Source of the DNA: Lampris incognitus
Lineage: Eukaryota > Chordata > Actinopteri > Lampriformes > Lampridae
Direction: 5' to 3'
Assembly (NCBI RefSeq): GCF_029633865.1
Contig: NC_079217.1
Location: 40,079,834 to 40,143,833, forward strand
Length of the DNA stretch: 64,000 nt
Positions 12,640 to 52,381 of this stretch are shown piece after piece. Positions within the stretch are counted from its first letter, which is position 1. Each line of letters begins with the position of its first letter. The notes under the pieces are model-generated. The model saw only the letters and a list, made by a program, of their open reading frames with translations. It did not search any database and was not told the DNA's origin. The translations under genes were made by a program, and so were the position numbers.

Positions 12640-12940
12640 GTAAGCCGTTTGGTCCGCTTACTCTCATGTAACAGCTCTCCATCACGGTCAGTTGAGTCGC
12701 GCCGACATGAATGTTCGGTACCGGTAAGGTAACAGTAGCGCTCAGCTCACTCACAATTTTAGTAAATCATGACGCGGCGTGTTTCTTGACTGAACATGCC
12801 GTCTACGCATATGTCGGAAAAAACTGCAGCTTTATGTCAACTTGATTATTAAGGACATAAATGTCTTCGTTAGATGACGATTTGAGCTGACACGTCTGTC
12901 TTATCCGATATCAAATGCCACAAAGGTCAAACGTAACATT
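12640..12940. other. Start of PDCD10 5'UTR intron, no feature
   Basis: CpG content falls off after about 12800. No exon or repeat recognised. Confidence 0.4.
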
Positions 12941-12944
12941 TTAG

Positions 12945-13300
12945 ACGTTTATTAAGACTAACATTCTCATCCAAATCCAAAGACGCTGCGGGAAAGAGGA
13001 TGCCGGAGTGCATGAGGTGTCTTCTTCTTTCGGCTTGCTCCGTTTCCCAGGGGTCGCCAGGGCGAATTTGATAGTTTCCATCGGTACCCTGTGAGGGCAC
13101 AGCACCGATGGCGGTCGTTGTTAACCCGGGCCTTGACCGATCCGGCATGGGCTTGTCAATCCGCATAATGATTTGACAAAATGTTGCGTCGGATGCCCTT
13201 CCTGACACAACCCCTAACCATGTGGATGGGGGCACAGGTAAAGCACTGGATGCCATCCCAGTATTCATGTACTTGCACACATGCCTATCGCCATCCAGAG
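12945..13300. repeat. Dispersed teleost repeat
   Basis: Contains 'tcttctttcggcttgctcc', 'ggggtcgccagggcgaattt' and 'cggatgcccttcctgacaca', blocks I recognise as recurrent in many fish genomes. No open frame of interest. Confidence 0.5.
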
Positions 13301-13419
13301 TGCATGAGGTGTAAAGGTCTTAATTCAGGTTTAATCAGGTCCCTATTAACAATGCCATTTTGTTTGTGTTTGGGCGGTCACACGTCACTGAGAGAGCCCT
13401 AGGTGTCCGTAAGGCTTTG

Positions 13420-13750
13420 AGCTCGATAGATGGATAGATAGAATCTTAATTGTCCTGCAGGAAATTTGTTTTCACAGCCAGTACATGTACAGAAACATAC
13501 AGACAACTGCATCGCAATGTATAGATATACTATACAGTTACATAAACATGCAGCATTCATAAACACACACATAACATTCACTCACAGATAAATCTGGCTC
13601 TGTGCTAAGTCGGCAAGGCAGTTTGTTTAGTGCTGCTATGGCAGAAGGGGCAAAACTTCTGCCTAAGCAAGCTCTTCTCCATTCCAGAGTCCTGTATCTG
13701 CGGCCCTGACGGCAGTAGTGTGAAGTATGAATTGAGGAGGTGATCAGTGT
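13420..13750 (-). mobile_element. LINE 3' fragment
   Basis: Minus-strand frame 13538-13753 includes RRYRTLEWRRACLGRSFAPS, resembling the C-terminal end of fish LINE ORF2 proteins. It is followed by a 3' part ending in GATA-type repeats ('gatagatggatagatagaat', near 13426). Heavily truncated. Confidence 0.5.
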
Positions 13751-13751
13751 C

Positions 13752-13890
13752 ATTACAATTACAATTTTATTTAGCAGACACTTTTATCCAAAGCGACGTA
13801 CATCTGAGAGTTAATACAACACAAGCAAGGATCTAGTCAGGAGACAACAACACAAGTAAGTGCCAAAAAAAAAAAAAAAAAAAAACTAGT
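13752..13890. repeat. Teleost 'TTTAGCAGACACTTTTATCC' repeat with poly-A
   Basis: Carries the widespread fish core 'tttatccaaagcgacgtaca' and ends in an A20 run (13866-13885). The reverse orientation of the core is at 43140-43185. Confidence 0.6.
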
Positions 13891-14896
13891 TCAAGTCCGA
13901 TAGGACATAGGTGTCAACAGGCAGTGCACAACGGCAATGCATAAGGTGCATAGAAGCAAATGTAATTTTATTTTTATTATATTAATACCGAGCTGGGTCT
14001 TTAGCCTTATGACATCACATGTCACAAGGCATGTGATGACTCTATTGTTCATACCTGAGATTGAGTGTAGGTGTGATCTTGGAGGCAGCATGTCTGATCC
14101 TGGTAAGTTTGTTTTTGTTGGAGATGATCAGCATGGTATAGAAACAGGGGGAACAGTACAGCGGGATGGGTTGGATTATGCTTTTGTAAAGTAACAACAG
14201 GAGGTGGGGGGGCAACAGAAAGTGCTCTGAACTTGTGGATGATGTGGTGTCTGCTGGGATCGATTATGGATATCAGTGATGTGTTGATCAAAGCTGAGTT
14301 TACTGACTTAAATAAGTCCAAAATATTTTAAGTTGTTAACCTTTTCTACTGTCTTGCTGTGAATAGAGATGGTGTTCAGTCCAGTGAGGGGTGTGTTTGG
14401 TGTGTTAATGACCAGTTTTTTTGTCTTGGTAAATGAAAATCAGCTAGACACAAAACTTCAAGCCTATTAGTTTCTTATTTGTCAGAGAATGTTAGTTAGG
14501 AAGTCATGTAATGGTCTGCACAAAAGAGTCAAGGGAAAGTTTTTAAATGTAAATGGGATGAATGCTAAGTCCTTCTTTGCACAAAAAATGACGAGCAGAG
14601 ACAAACTAAATAGGATGGCAGTTTACCACTGCTCTATTAGTAGTAATAATTTCATTGATTAACTATTCAAGTGTAATTGTCCTGTTATTAACAAATGGTA
14701 GATGGAAGGAATTTGATGAAAGTATTACTGCAGTGATGTGTCAACAGAGCTTTATACAAGGATCATACTTTACACAAACACCAACCTGATTATTCTGGGG
14801 GGTCGCGACTCAGAAAAGGTTGAGAACCACTGGTCGAGACGTGGCCACAATGTGTTGTTAATGTGCACACACCACATGCAGAATTTTTTGCAGTGT
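13891..14896. other. Intron DNA; one hAT-like terminus
   Basis: No exon. GGTTGAGAACCACTG at 14818-14832 matches the reverse complement of a hAT-type end (CAGTGGTTCTCAACC). A full partner end was not found. Confidence 0.4.
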
Positions 14897-14898
14897 CA

Positions 14899-15250
14899 AT
14901 GGGTGGCACGGTGGCCCAGTGGTTAGCACTGTTGCCTCACAGCAAGAAGGTCCTGGGTTCGAACCCCAGACCGTCCCAGAGCCTTTCTGTGTGGAGTTTG
15001 CATGTTCTCCCCATGTCTGCGTGGGTTTCCTCCAGGTGCTCCAGTTTCCTCCCACCATCAAAAAGACGTGCATGTTAGGGTTAATACTCCTGCCTGTACC
15101 CCTGACCAAAGCAATAGGAAAAAGAACTGGAGTTGGTTCCCAAGGTGCTGCAGCTGCCCACTGCTCCTGTGCAATAGGATGGGTTAAATGCAGAAAGAAA
15201 ATTTTATTGTAACCTACGATGACAAAATAAAGTGGCTTTCTTCTTTTTTT
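14899..15250 (+). mobile_element. V-SINE-type SINE, near full length
   Basis: tRNA-like head with A box GTGGCCCAGTGGTTAG (14911-) and B box GGTTCGAACCC (14956-14966). It is followed by the conserved V-SINE core 'gtgtggagtttgcatgttct ... tgggtttcctcc' and a tail ending 'aaagtggctttcttctt'. A 5'-truncated sister copy is at 42230-42510. Lies in the PDCD10 5'UTR intron. Confidence 0.85.
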
Positions 15251-15459
15251 TTATATGCATTAATACAGGGCTCCTGGCAAAATAAATAAATATCTAGGAG
15301 CCTAAACCCAAAATATTTAGGTGCCAAATCTAATTTTCAGGAGCATAAATATAGTGATGTCATGTGCTACATTGTTAAAAGGCTGCCTCACACTGCATTT
15401 TCTTTCCCCTCTGTACTACGGTCTGCTTTTGTTTGCTCTGCCTTCCATAGTCTACGTCA

Positions 15460-15612
15460 GCATTTCCAAAACTTCTCCTGGAGGACCACTTGCCCTGCAT
15501 GTTTTAGATCTCTCCCTGCTCCAACACAGCTGATTTAAACTGTTTGTTATTAAGCAGCTTCAGAAGTTCATAACAAGTTGATCATTTGAATCAGCTGTGT
15601 TGGAGCAGACCG
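15460..15612. repeat. Foldback repeat inserted in the hAT element
   Basis: Two inverted arms, CTGCTCCAACACAGCTGATT (15516-) and AATCAGCTGTGTTGGAGCAG (ends 15607), lie about 45 bp apart after 'ccctgcatgttttagatc'. This is a common short teleost repeat. Confidence 0.65.
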
Positions 15613-16104
15613 AGCAATGACACGATCCCCGGCGTTCTTATGGTTTTGTTTTTGTTTTTTACTGTCACCATGCTTCTTCGCGATTTCATTTTTAAAATGA
15701 CTCGAACCGGTAACGAACTCTGTTTTACCAGCAATCTCTTGTCCTACTTGAGCACAAAGTGTGCAGTACATTTTCCGCTTGTCATAACATAACCAGGCGA
15801 ACTCTTGTAGCCAAGCTGATTTAAACTCTCTTGAAGGGATGGGAGCCACAGGGATGGGAAAGGAAAACTCCACTTGCTGCGCTGGGTTATCATCTTCTGT
15901 AAAGGACTGCACAGTGTTTGAATCGGGCTGGGATGACCCAAATGTCACTTGAGAACTTTCACTGGTCGAGTTGGTCTCGACATCGTCAGCATCTGATGTA
16001 GAGGAGGCTGGGTTTGGATGGGCAGGGACAGCGAGTGAGAAAAAGTCTGATGTTTTTCGTTTGCGCATTTCGTTTTCTTGCCAGCTGGCTAATTCAAACT
16101 CCAT
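15568..16104 (-). pseudogene. TTF-type zinc-finger protein, hAT-derived, 178 aa fragment
   Basis: Open for 178 codons. Residues 1-80 are Ser/Thr-rich and low in structure (KRKTSDFF motif near 16). Residues about 93-155 look like a TTF-type zinc finger, with a WLQEFAWLCYDKRKMYCTLC core and an FVTGSSHFKNEIAKKHGDSK end, as found at the N terminus of hAT transposases and ZNF862-like proteins. The last 14 residues are encoded by the foldback insertion, so the natural C terminus and the transposase core are lost. It could be a relic or an expressed truncated DNA-binding fragment; nothing in the sequence shows expression. Confidence 0.55.
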
Positions 16105-16483
16105 CGAACTAAACTACATCGAACCAAATTAAACACTGTTCAGAAAGTGAACACTTCAAAATTTTAACCCGATAAATGTGACGTTAAGCTATCCTCAACC
16201 ACTGCTTCTGTTCATCTGTACAGCCGACGCTTCAACAGCTGCAGGACAGGAGTGCAGAGAAGATTGTGTATTGAGAACCGTACAGGAGTTCACGTGATAG
16301 GTCAGGTAGACGCAGGCGCAAGAGGTGACAAGAGTTCAGTACACAAACAAAACCGGATGGCCTTTCTTTTTTTTTGTTGTTTGTAGGTAATGGTAGCCAC
16401 TGGTGACTGGCCGAAAAAAAAAGGTTGCAAAATTAAAAAGTTATTTGCATTGGCGACCATTTTAGCCACCATCTGGAGCCCTG

Positions 16484-17500
16484 TAATATGCTACTAATAT
16501 AGGCTAAAACATAAATTAATAGCCTACATGCATACACATAACTGTTGATAGTCAGTCTCCTATTTTGCAGAACCATTATAGTCAAGTAGGCTAACGTTAA
16601 CAGTGTAACTAAACAACTTGTAACTAAACCTGTGCAAGTATTTGTGGTTATGGATCTATAACAAGTCATTCAACGAGTTGATGAGGCCTTTTACCAGAAG
16701 GTAGCAATAATAACAATAATATTAATAACAATAATAAGCTGAGTTCATGAAAGCTATACCTCTACTATAATGAAATAAGCTTGCATGAGACTATTAATGA
16801 GAATCTCAAAATGTCATTTTTATTGTAATTTCAAATAAAACTAGGACATGAAATTAAAGGATACCAGAGAATACTGAATGTAAATTACAGAGTTGATATC
16901 AACCTTCACATTGCCACCCTTTCAAGTGTCATGCATATCAATGTTTTTAACAAGTGATTTTGCACACCTACGCAAATGTTGTGATATTGTTGGGAAATTG
17001 TTTTCCACATCGCCCAACCCTATAGACACATATTCCCTTCATAAAGTGGCTTGGGCTTTAACCAAAGTTGATGTGAGAATCTGGATGGAGGCCATATTAG
17101 GTAAATAAATGAATTGGTCCTAATATTCCATGGCACACTTGATCTTGTTTCACGGCACACCGGTTGAGAGCCACTGGTCTAATAGCTAGCTAATCACTTA
17201 GTCTAAGCCAAATAACATAGGCTACAGTGTCAACATTAGCATGCAAATGAATTTCATCTGCGCAGCAGAGCTGACGAGAGCAAAACAGTTTAGAGGCTTA
17301 TAAATTGCACTTACCATTTATTAACTGCACTGTAACATTCCACTGAAAAGTTGTCCTGCTGGGGTCCCGGTGCTTGCACGTGTTTGTGTTGTTCCAGATA
17401 GAGTTTTGTTTGATTTATGTTCCGCTGCAAAATAACTCTACCCTTAAAGGCAAAGTGGGACAGACCAGACGTACAGGGTACAAGTAGGCCAAATCTTTTT
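16484..17500. other. Intron DNA, no exon
   Basis: AT-rich. A hAT-type end CGGTTGAGAGCCACTGG is at 17161-17177, a second member of the CAGTGGTTCTCAA class. Confidence 0.4.
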
Positions 17501-17506
17501 TCCTGG

Positions 17507-17679
17507 GATGGCGAAGTCATGGCCCGCCCTACTCTGCCTCTGATTGGCTAGTTGTTGTTTCCTTTGTTGGTTGGGTTTGTTAGGTTTAGACATGAGAAGT
17601 GAGATTGGTTAGGGTTAGGTTAAGAATAACAGGGTAAGCCAATCAGAGGCAGAGTAGGACAGGTCATGACTTTGCCATC
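17507..17679. mobile_element. Foldback MITE
   Basis: Arms of about 43 bp (17507-17549 and 17637-17679) are inverted copies. Both contain CCTACTCTGCCTCTGATTGG or its complement, and GATGGC(G/A)AAGTCATG at the outer end. The 87-bp loop has a GGTTAGGGTTAGG stretch. Non-coding. Confidence 0.75.
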
Positions 17680-18640
17680 TGTAAGGGACCAGGCTGGGTG
17701 TGTGGCAATCACACCATCCTAGGAGAAAAAATATCATGCACAGTAGAGCAGAGTGTCTCAGGGCTGGCCAAACACCTGCCCCACAGCAATGTGGAAGCCA
17801 GTGGCGTGGCAGAAATTTTGGGGTGGCTTATCAGATTGTAGAGGTGGCACTGGCCATGCCGGCCACCTCTTTAAAAATGTGCATGAAGACGAGCAAAGGA
17901 AATGAGAGAGCAGTTGCTAGATGGTGAAGGTAGACTTAGACTTGGACTGCTTTTATTTGTCACTGCCGTATGCATGTCGCATACATACAAGGGAACGAGA
18001 TTACATTTCACAAGGAACTCAGTGCCACATAAAAAACAAATAACACACATTAAATATTAAAAACAAAAAGTGCATTAAAAACAAGAATTATGTCATAGAC
18101 CTAAACATCACAAGCACTCCTGACATGGACAGCGAGCAAGACGGTCAAAAAGTAATTTTATGGAAGGTCTAAGTGTTCAGGCTGTTGAGGAACCTCACCG
18201 CCTGAGAAATGAAACTGTTGCATAGTCTGTTTGAGGCAGCACGAATGCTCCGGTACCTCCTGCCAGAGGGTAGGAGGGTGAAGTGGATGTGGGGAGGGTG
18301 GGTGGGGTCCTTCACAATGCTAAGAGCCTTCCAGGTGCACTGTGCATCAAAGATGGCCTGGATGGATGGGAGAGCAGTTCTATGATCTTTCCAGCTGTCT
18401 TCACTATCCACTGTAGGGATTTGCGGTAGGAGGCCTTGTAGTTCCCATGCCAGACAGAGATACAGCTGGTCAGAATGCTCTCTATGGTGCCTCTGTAGAA
18501 TGTAATAAGGATGGGTGGGGAGAGACTCACCTTCTTCAGACGCCGCAGGAAGTGAAGACGCTGCTGGGCCTTCTTGGGGAGCGCAGTGACATGTGAGGAC
18601 CAGGAGAGGTCCTCTGTGATGTGAACTCCTAGGAACTTAA

Positions 18641-19564
18641 AAATGCAAACATTTACACATTGGGAAAAAAAGGGCCAACTGGGTTACCTACAAAGTTGGA
18701 GATTTAATGGTTCAGCAAGTGTAAGACGAAAAGGACATCGGCGTCGTGGTCGATAGGTCAATTGAATTTCACACGCACATTTCTGAAAAAATAAAATAAA
18801 AAAAGCAAACTCTGCTGGCGATAATTAGAATTTTTTTTCTAAATTTGGGTAAGGAAATAGTTTTACCATTATATAAATCCTTGGTGCGATCTCATCTTGA
18901 ATTTGCAAGCTCGGTCTGGTGTCCTTATAAAGTAAAATATATAGAAAAAATTGAGAAGGTTCAGAGAAGAGCTACTAAACTAATCCAAGGTCTGAAAGAG
19001 ATGTCATATGATGAGAGGTTAAGAAATTTACGACTGCCGACTTTAGTATACAGGAGACATAGAGGAGACATGATTGAAGACTATAAGCTTGTACACAAAA
19101 TACATGATTTCACAGCTGAGCCTGTTGTCTATTTGTGGAATAATAGGTATGAGTTAAGAGGGAACTCCTTAAAACTATTCCCGTTAAAGTGTCACTCTGA
19201 AACAATTGGTGCTGTAAAAGCATGGAATGAACTTCCAGAGGATGTGGTGCAGGCTCCTTCAGTTAATTCTTTTAAAAATAGATTAGATAAATTTTGGTCA
19301 ACAAAGGACTTTTTATATGATTATAAAGCTGAGTTGTGATCATTGTGAGTATTGTGTGACAATGATTATTTGTGAGACTAATGTATTTGAGAGACTATTG
19401 TATTTATGGGATTTGTGATTATTTGTGAAATAATTGTGATTTTAATAACTATATTGTGGTTCTTTTTTGTGTGGTTGTTTTAATTTGTCGAGTCTGGTGT
19501 AGAGGATTTGTATCCTGTGCCAGAAAATTTGTCATTAAATTTCATTCATCAAATTAAATTTCAT
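18641..19564 (+). mobile_element. LINE 3' fragment inserted into the L2 copy
   Basis: Contains the 164-codon frame 18845-19339 with the C-terminal end of a non-LTR reverse transcriptase. It ends in a short imperfect 'attaaatttcattcatc' repeat tail (about 19525-19564), as in LINEs that terminate in short tandem repeats. Only a TAA is shared at the junctions. Confidence 0.7.
18845..19339 (+). pseudogene. Non-LTR reverse transcriptase, C-terminal fragment
   Basis: 164 residues from the region after the RT catalytic core: YKSLVRSHLEFASSVWCPY, QRRATKLIQGLK, LPTLVYRRHRGDMIEDYKLV and a C-terminal AVKAWNELPEDVVQAPSVNS block typical of CR1/L2-like and related LINE ORF2 proteins. Endonuclease and RT motifs are absent because the copy is 5'-truncated. 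The frame is intact over the surviving part, suggesting a fairly young insertion. Not a host gene. Confidence 0.75.
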
Positions 19565-19639
19565 TAACGCTGCTGACTCTCTCCACGTCCATACCATTGA
19601 TAGTCAGAGGAGTATGGTGGGTGCTGGTCTTTCTAAAAT

Positions 19640-20142
19640 TAATAAGTTCTAAAGTTGATAAGACATTTGATGAACTGCGACGCACGTCATGAGAGACAGT
19701 GTCCATTGGCAAACCGGGTCAAAGAAACTTCAGATTATTTGTGCCAGAGAGGGTCTAAAAAGGAAGTACACCATTTATGTTTGGTTTGTCAGCTTTTGAT
19801 GTGTCTCTATGGTGCCATCTTATGTATATTTGGTCCTATTGTTTTCCATTTGAGTGGTATTAGTAATGAAAATAAAACGCCATAGTTTTATTGTTGTTAA
19901 TAAACAAGAAGGCTGTTGTCAGCTAATTTGCACAAAAAATTGCTTTTATATTCATATTCAATAAAACTCAATAGTGTAAACTGTCTAGTTTGTCTTTTTG
20001 CCATGGAAATGGTATTAATTTTCTATTTAAAGGTATTAAAAAGGTCTTATGACTGCTGGGATAGGCTCCAACTTCCCATGACCCAAATTCAGATAAGTGG
20101 CTTGGATAATAGATGGAAAAAGGTCTTGAAAGTCTTTCAATT
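19640..20142. other. Intron DNA with RTE-type tail remnant
   Basis: No exon. The block 'gactgctgggataggctcca' at 20049-20120 is another copy of the repeat seen at 9040. Confidence 0.4.
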
Positions 20143-20332
20143 TGGGGCCGCCCTGGTGGCTCACCTGGTAGAGCGCGTATCACATAAGGCTGAGTCCTTA
20201 CTGCAGCAGCCTGAGTTCAAATCCAGCCCAGGCCCTTTGCTGTGTGTCATCCCCTGCCTTTCCTGTCTCTTTCTTTCTAGTATCACTATCAAATAAAGGT
20301 GAAAAATGCCGCCAGAAAAAAATAAATTAAAA
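20143..20332 (+). mobile_element. tRNA-derived SINE
   Basis: A-box-like TGGCTCACCTGGTAGAGCG (near 20156) and B-box-like GAGTTCAAATCC (near 20213), then a short body 'cctttgctgtgtgtcatccc' and an A-rich tail. Common percomorph-type SINE; family name not certain. Confidence 0.75.
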
Positions 20333-20334
20333 TA

Positions 20335-21005
20335 ATAACTACACTTGTGCTTTAAAAGTGTGTAGAAACCCTGAGAGCTTCTGTAACAACCTCCAAACTT
20401 TGGATGTTGGAATAGAAGTAATTAATAGTCAAGCAGGCTGGTGGTGGGACATTGGAATCTCAGAAAAAACACATACACTTCACGAACGCATACACATAGT
20501 ACGCAAGTTGCCCTCCAAAAGCATGTGCATCATCCTTTAGTTATGTCACATAGCAAGTTGAGCGAGGAATGAGGCCATATTAGATGCTGCATTTGTGCAC
20601 TGTAGGATTCTACATCATCGGTAGGCCCATTTGAATGAGTAAGTCAGTAATAGTCTGTACATAGGTCAATGACTAAAGGCAGAAACACATTAGAAGCATC
20701 TGACATGTTCATTATGTACATGTACACCAATTTGTTTGAAATGGCGTAATGCACATCAAAAGCGTTATTCGGTGCATCAGTCTGATTTGATGCTCCTAAT
20801 CATAACTTATCTCAATTTTTGGAGCGTAAACAGAGCACCCAGCGACCAATACACAACTGTATTTGTTTGGATTTCAAATCTTCGGCCTGCAGTGCACCTA
20901 AGAAGCGTCAGATAACACATCTCAGTGTTTAGATTTGACTTCTTTTTGTTCTGTGTCGTCTTCACTGAAGCCAAAATGTGTCCAAACGATGGACACGGCA
21001 TTCTT
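20335..21005. other. Intron DNA, no feature
   Basis: No exon, SINE or LINE recognised. Confidence 0.35.
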
Positions 21006-21007
21006 TT

Positions 21008-21600
21008 TAGTCAAGTCAAGTCAAGTTTATTTATATAGTACATTTAGTTGAACCAAAGTGCTGCACAAGATTAAAATACAATATAAAATAAGTGACACAT
21101 ATGAATATAAAAATACATGTAAAAAGACGTAATAAAATAAAGAAATTAAAATGTAAACAATAAAACATAAGAGTAAAAGTATATTGCCACAATAAAATCA
21201 CGGTGTCAAGCTCAACTTGAATTGAATGCCAGCGAGAAGGGTTAGGTCTTTAACCAAGATTCAAAAGTCTCCAGGGTCTGACCACATCTTATGTGTACTG
21301 GTAGATTGTTCCAGAGATCAGGGGCAGCCACTGCAAAGGCTCTGTCACCCTTATTCTTAAGCCTGGATCCCGGAACATGTAAGAACATCTGGTTTGTTGA
21401 CCTGAGTGCTCTGACTGGTGTATGATGATGTATTAGCTCAGATAAATAAGATGGTGCCAGCCCATTTAAAGGCTTAAAAACAAGTAATAAAATCTTAAAC
21501 TAGATCCTAAAATAGACAGGAAGCCAATGAAGGTATAAGCTGCTCAGGTTGAGGCCTATTTGTTGGCTCAGTGTTAGTGCTTGTGTCATCCATGCCACCA
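21008..21600. repeat. Dispersed teleost repeat ('AAGTCAAGTTTATTTATATAG')
   Basis: Starts with direct AGTCA repeats and 'aagtttatttatatagtac', then 'aaagtgctgcacaagatta' and a conserved-looking body ('ttccagagatcaggggcagc', 'ggaagccaatgaaggtata'). I recognise it as a frequent fish repeat but cannot assign its class. Confidence 0.5.
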
Positions 21601-21891
21601 GCTTGCTTTGAGTGAACTCGGACTAATGTTAGTTGGACGGGGTGGAGGCACGTGACCGAAGACTGTATTTTTTTTAAAGGGACAGTTCATGAACACACGC
21701 ACTGGGGACATTATTAACCGACATGAGCAGGATTAAGTTGGTGAGAGGTTCTTAATGTCATTTTCAATACATTTTCTCGGTTATTTGCCCAGCCCTAATC
21801 TGTAACATATCTTGATTTAATGTCTTCTTTTTCTATCGAGCTTCATCTCCCTCTTAACACTTGTTCACCTATCCTTTCATCACCTTTTTAG

Positions 21892-21965
21892 GTCTGTTTC
21901 TTTTACTCTCTGAGAGCAATTGAATGCAGTGAACCAAGCAACAGTTGGGGCACATACAACCACAT
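21892..21965 (+). other. pdcd10: PDCD10 5'UTR part of exon 2
   Basis: The acceptor 'caccttttta g' ends at 21891 after a pyrimidine tract, followed by 74 nt of leader before the start at 21966. The leader holds the end of a possible upstream frame (TGA at 21921-21923) and a two-codon ATG CAG TGA frame at 21924-21932. Confidence 0.6.
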
Positions 21966-50399
<28,434 letters not shown>

Positions 50400-52150
50400 G
50401 AGCCCAAGAAGACACACGCACTGAATAAAAGCAGAGGTCTTTTTTCATTTCCTTTTGTTTTTAACCCGAAAATCAGCTTTATACACTGTAAGGCCATTTT
50501 ATTACTTGGGTTGTATAATTTATAGCTTTAATTTTTTTAGAGGAAAGTGAAGTGGTGTTGGCAAGTGCATTGTTCAGGCAGAAAATTTTACCTTTGTTTT
50601 ATTCTTGTGTCCTTTCAGCTATTTCCAGTTCTGTTCAGCCTTCCTTGTCTAAAAACTTAATTAATTTAGATGAATTGCGGGTCTTAAAGTTTAGGCATGG
50701 CAGAGAACTTGGCCACACATTTTATTTAGCTGTTGACCCTTGACCCCATGTCATCCTAATGTGTTTTCAGATACACTGTTAAGATAAAGAAAATAACAGA
50801 ATTATGAAATCAAACATGTGGTTGAACAGCTTGTTTTCCTTATTCTACTCTACCCCTGACTGAAGACGCAGTTATACGTCACCGTGTTGCATCTGAGAGT
50901 GGAGTGAGTCCATTATACTAAAGTGGACAACAGTGTGTTAGCATGTCTTGCTTAGCCCAGTCTCTCTGCATTCATCTGTATCAAGCTCTAGCCTCGTAGC
51001 GATGAATGTACTTCTGTAAATTTGAGGCATATTGTTAACTAACTGGTGCAATAACCACCCAGGACAATTAAGAGCTGAAAGCAGTTTTGTTTGAACTAGT
51101 CTGATGTAACCGCTGCCAAGTTTACACGCGCGTCAGACTGCAAGAGTGAATAAATAGGTACTTGTTTCCTTTTAATATTCCTCTCTGGTTTGTCCTCACT
51201 GTACTGTACGTGTCTCCCTTTGACTATAAATTAAAGACTGGGACCTGAGCTTTCTCTCATATCCTCTTGTACACCCGGACATGATGGTGTGCAGTCTAAA
51301 ACAAAATGGCACCGCAGAGTTACAAATAAACACATGTAGAAATTTACAAAAGACCTTTAAAAAAAACTGGGTGTCACTTCAGATTTGTCTCATGTTGTAT
51401 AAAGTTATTCATTTTCAGTCATTGTGGATTCTGTCACTTGGAGTGCACCTCTTCCACCCAGTGCTTACATCCCTACCAGTTCTTTTCTCATTCCAGCAAA
51501 TTCATTCTTCCCCCAATATAATAGTGGATTCTCCATGGTGGATTTGTGGTGGGCTATTTCAGGCTCGGCGCTGCACTGCTGTAATCCAATTGTGAAAGCG
51601 TTAATTTTTAAAGCTTTATTATTGAAATTGCTGAGACCTCATTTTCTGATCCTGTCGCCACTGACGACCGCTGTAATCGGCTAATTCAACTTATTCCAGG
51701 CCATTAAGTCATACGGAGGAACTGGTCTCAGTCACTAAAGAGCCACTGAATGGGAAAAGATAGAGGAGGAAGCTAGCTTTATCTGGACTTTATTGCTTTT
51801 TCTTTTTTTTTTAAATTGGTATATGTGTGTTTGTTCTTTCATGGGTACTGGCATGCAGTGTGTATTATGTTGTAACATTTTCCCAAGTGTTTTTTCTCTT
51901 TTTACTTCTCTTTACCCAATTAGCTGTGTGTCTGTGTGTTTGGCTACGGTCAAGTAAAAGGAGGAGTAATCCGCCCGGGTGTATCCACTGCTGTGGGGAT
52001 GCTGTCGCTGAAGGTTTTGAATACTGCCATAAAACACTGGCAATATGTGGCTGCAAATGTCTTTCTTTATTTACAGCCATGTCTTGTTTTTTAGTGGACA
52101 AGTGACCTTTTATGACAGTCAGGAGAGTGCTAATGGTGTTGTTGATTTGG
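50400..52150 (+). other. PDCD10 3'UTR and downstream DNA
   Basis: Candidate poly(A) signals: AATAAA at 50424-50429 (only 25 nt past the stop) and AATAAA near 51147. Which is used cannot be told. No other exon seen. Confidence 0.45.
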
Positions 52151-52155
52151 GTTTT

Positions 52156-52158
<3 letters not shown>

Positions 52159-52211
<53 letters not shown>

Positions 52212-52249
52212 TGTGTCTGTGTCTGTGTGTGTGTCTGTGTCTGTGTGTG
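52159..52249. repeat. (GT)n microsatellite with TCTGTG interruptions
   Basis: GT run to about 52210, then 'ctgtgtctgtgtctgtgtg' pattern. Confidence 0.95.
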
Positions 52250-52338
52250 TTTGCGTGCATTGTACATGTCTTAAGAGTGTAATTGTAAGCAGTTATAAGA
52301 GAAGCTGCTCTCTAATTTCCAATCTTTGAATAAAGGTA

Positions 52339-52381
<43 letters not shown>

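Larger units (their letters stand above)
15266..16483 (-). mobile_element. hAT-like element with TTF zinc-finger frame
   Basis: Short terminal inverted repeats CAGGGCTCC (15266) and GGAGCCCTG (ends 16483) enclose a minus-strand frame with a TTF-type zinc-finger region. I cannot find a clean 8-bp target duplication, so one or both ends may be eroded. The element is interrupted by a foldback repeat at about 15460-15610. No hAT catalytic core is visible, so it is a truncated copy. Confidence 0.55.
17931..19637 (-). mobile_element. L2-group LINE 3' fragment, split by a nested LINE
   Basis: Minus strand 17931-18640 holds the 3' end and RT C-terminus (LPSGRRYRSIRAASNRLCNS, FYRGTIESILTSCISVWHGN), closely matching the + strand copy ending at 38303. 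The matching sequence breaks at 'aggaacttaa' (18640) and resumes at 'taacgctgctgac' (19565). The 924 bp between belongs to a different LINE. The copy is 5'-truncated at about 19637. Confidence 0.75.

Noticed and set aside
17798-17875. 'cagtggcgtggcagaaattt' as an end of the hAT element seen at 39516
   Set aside because: The first ten or so bases match, but no opposite end or 8-bp duplication was found nearby.
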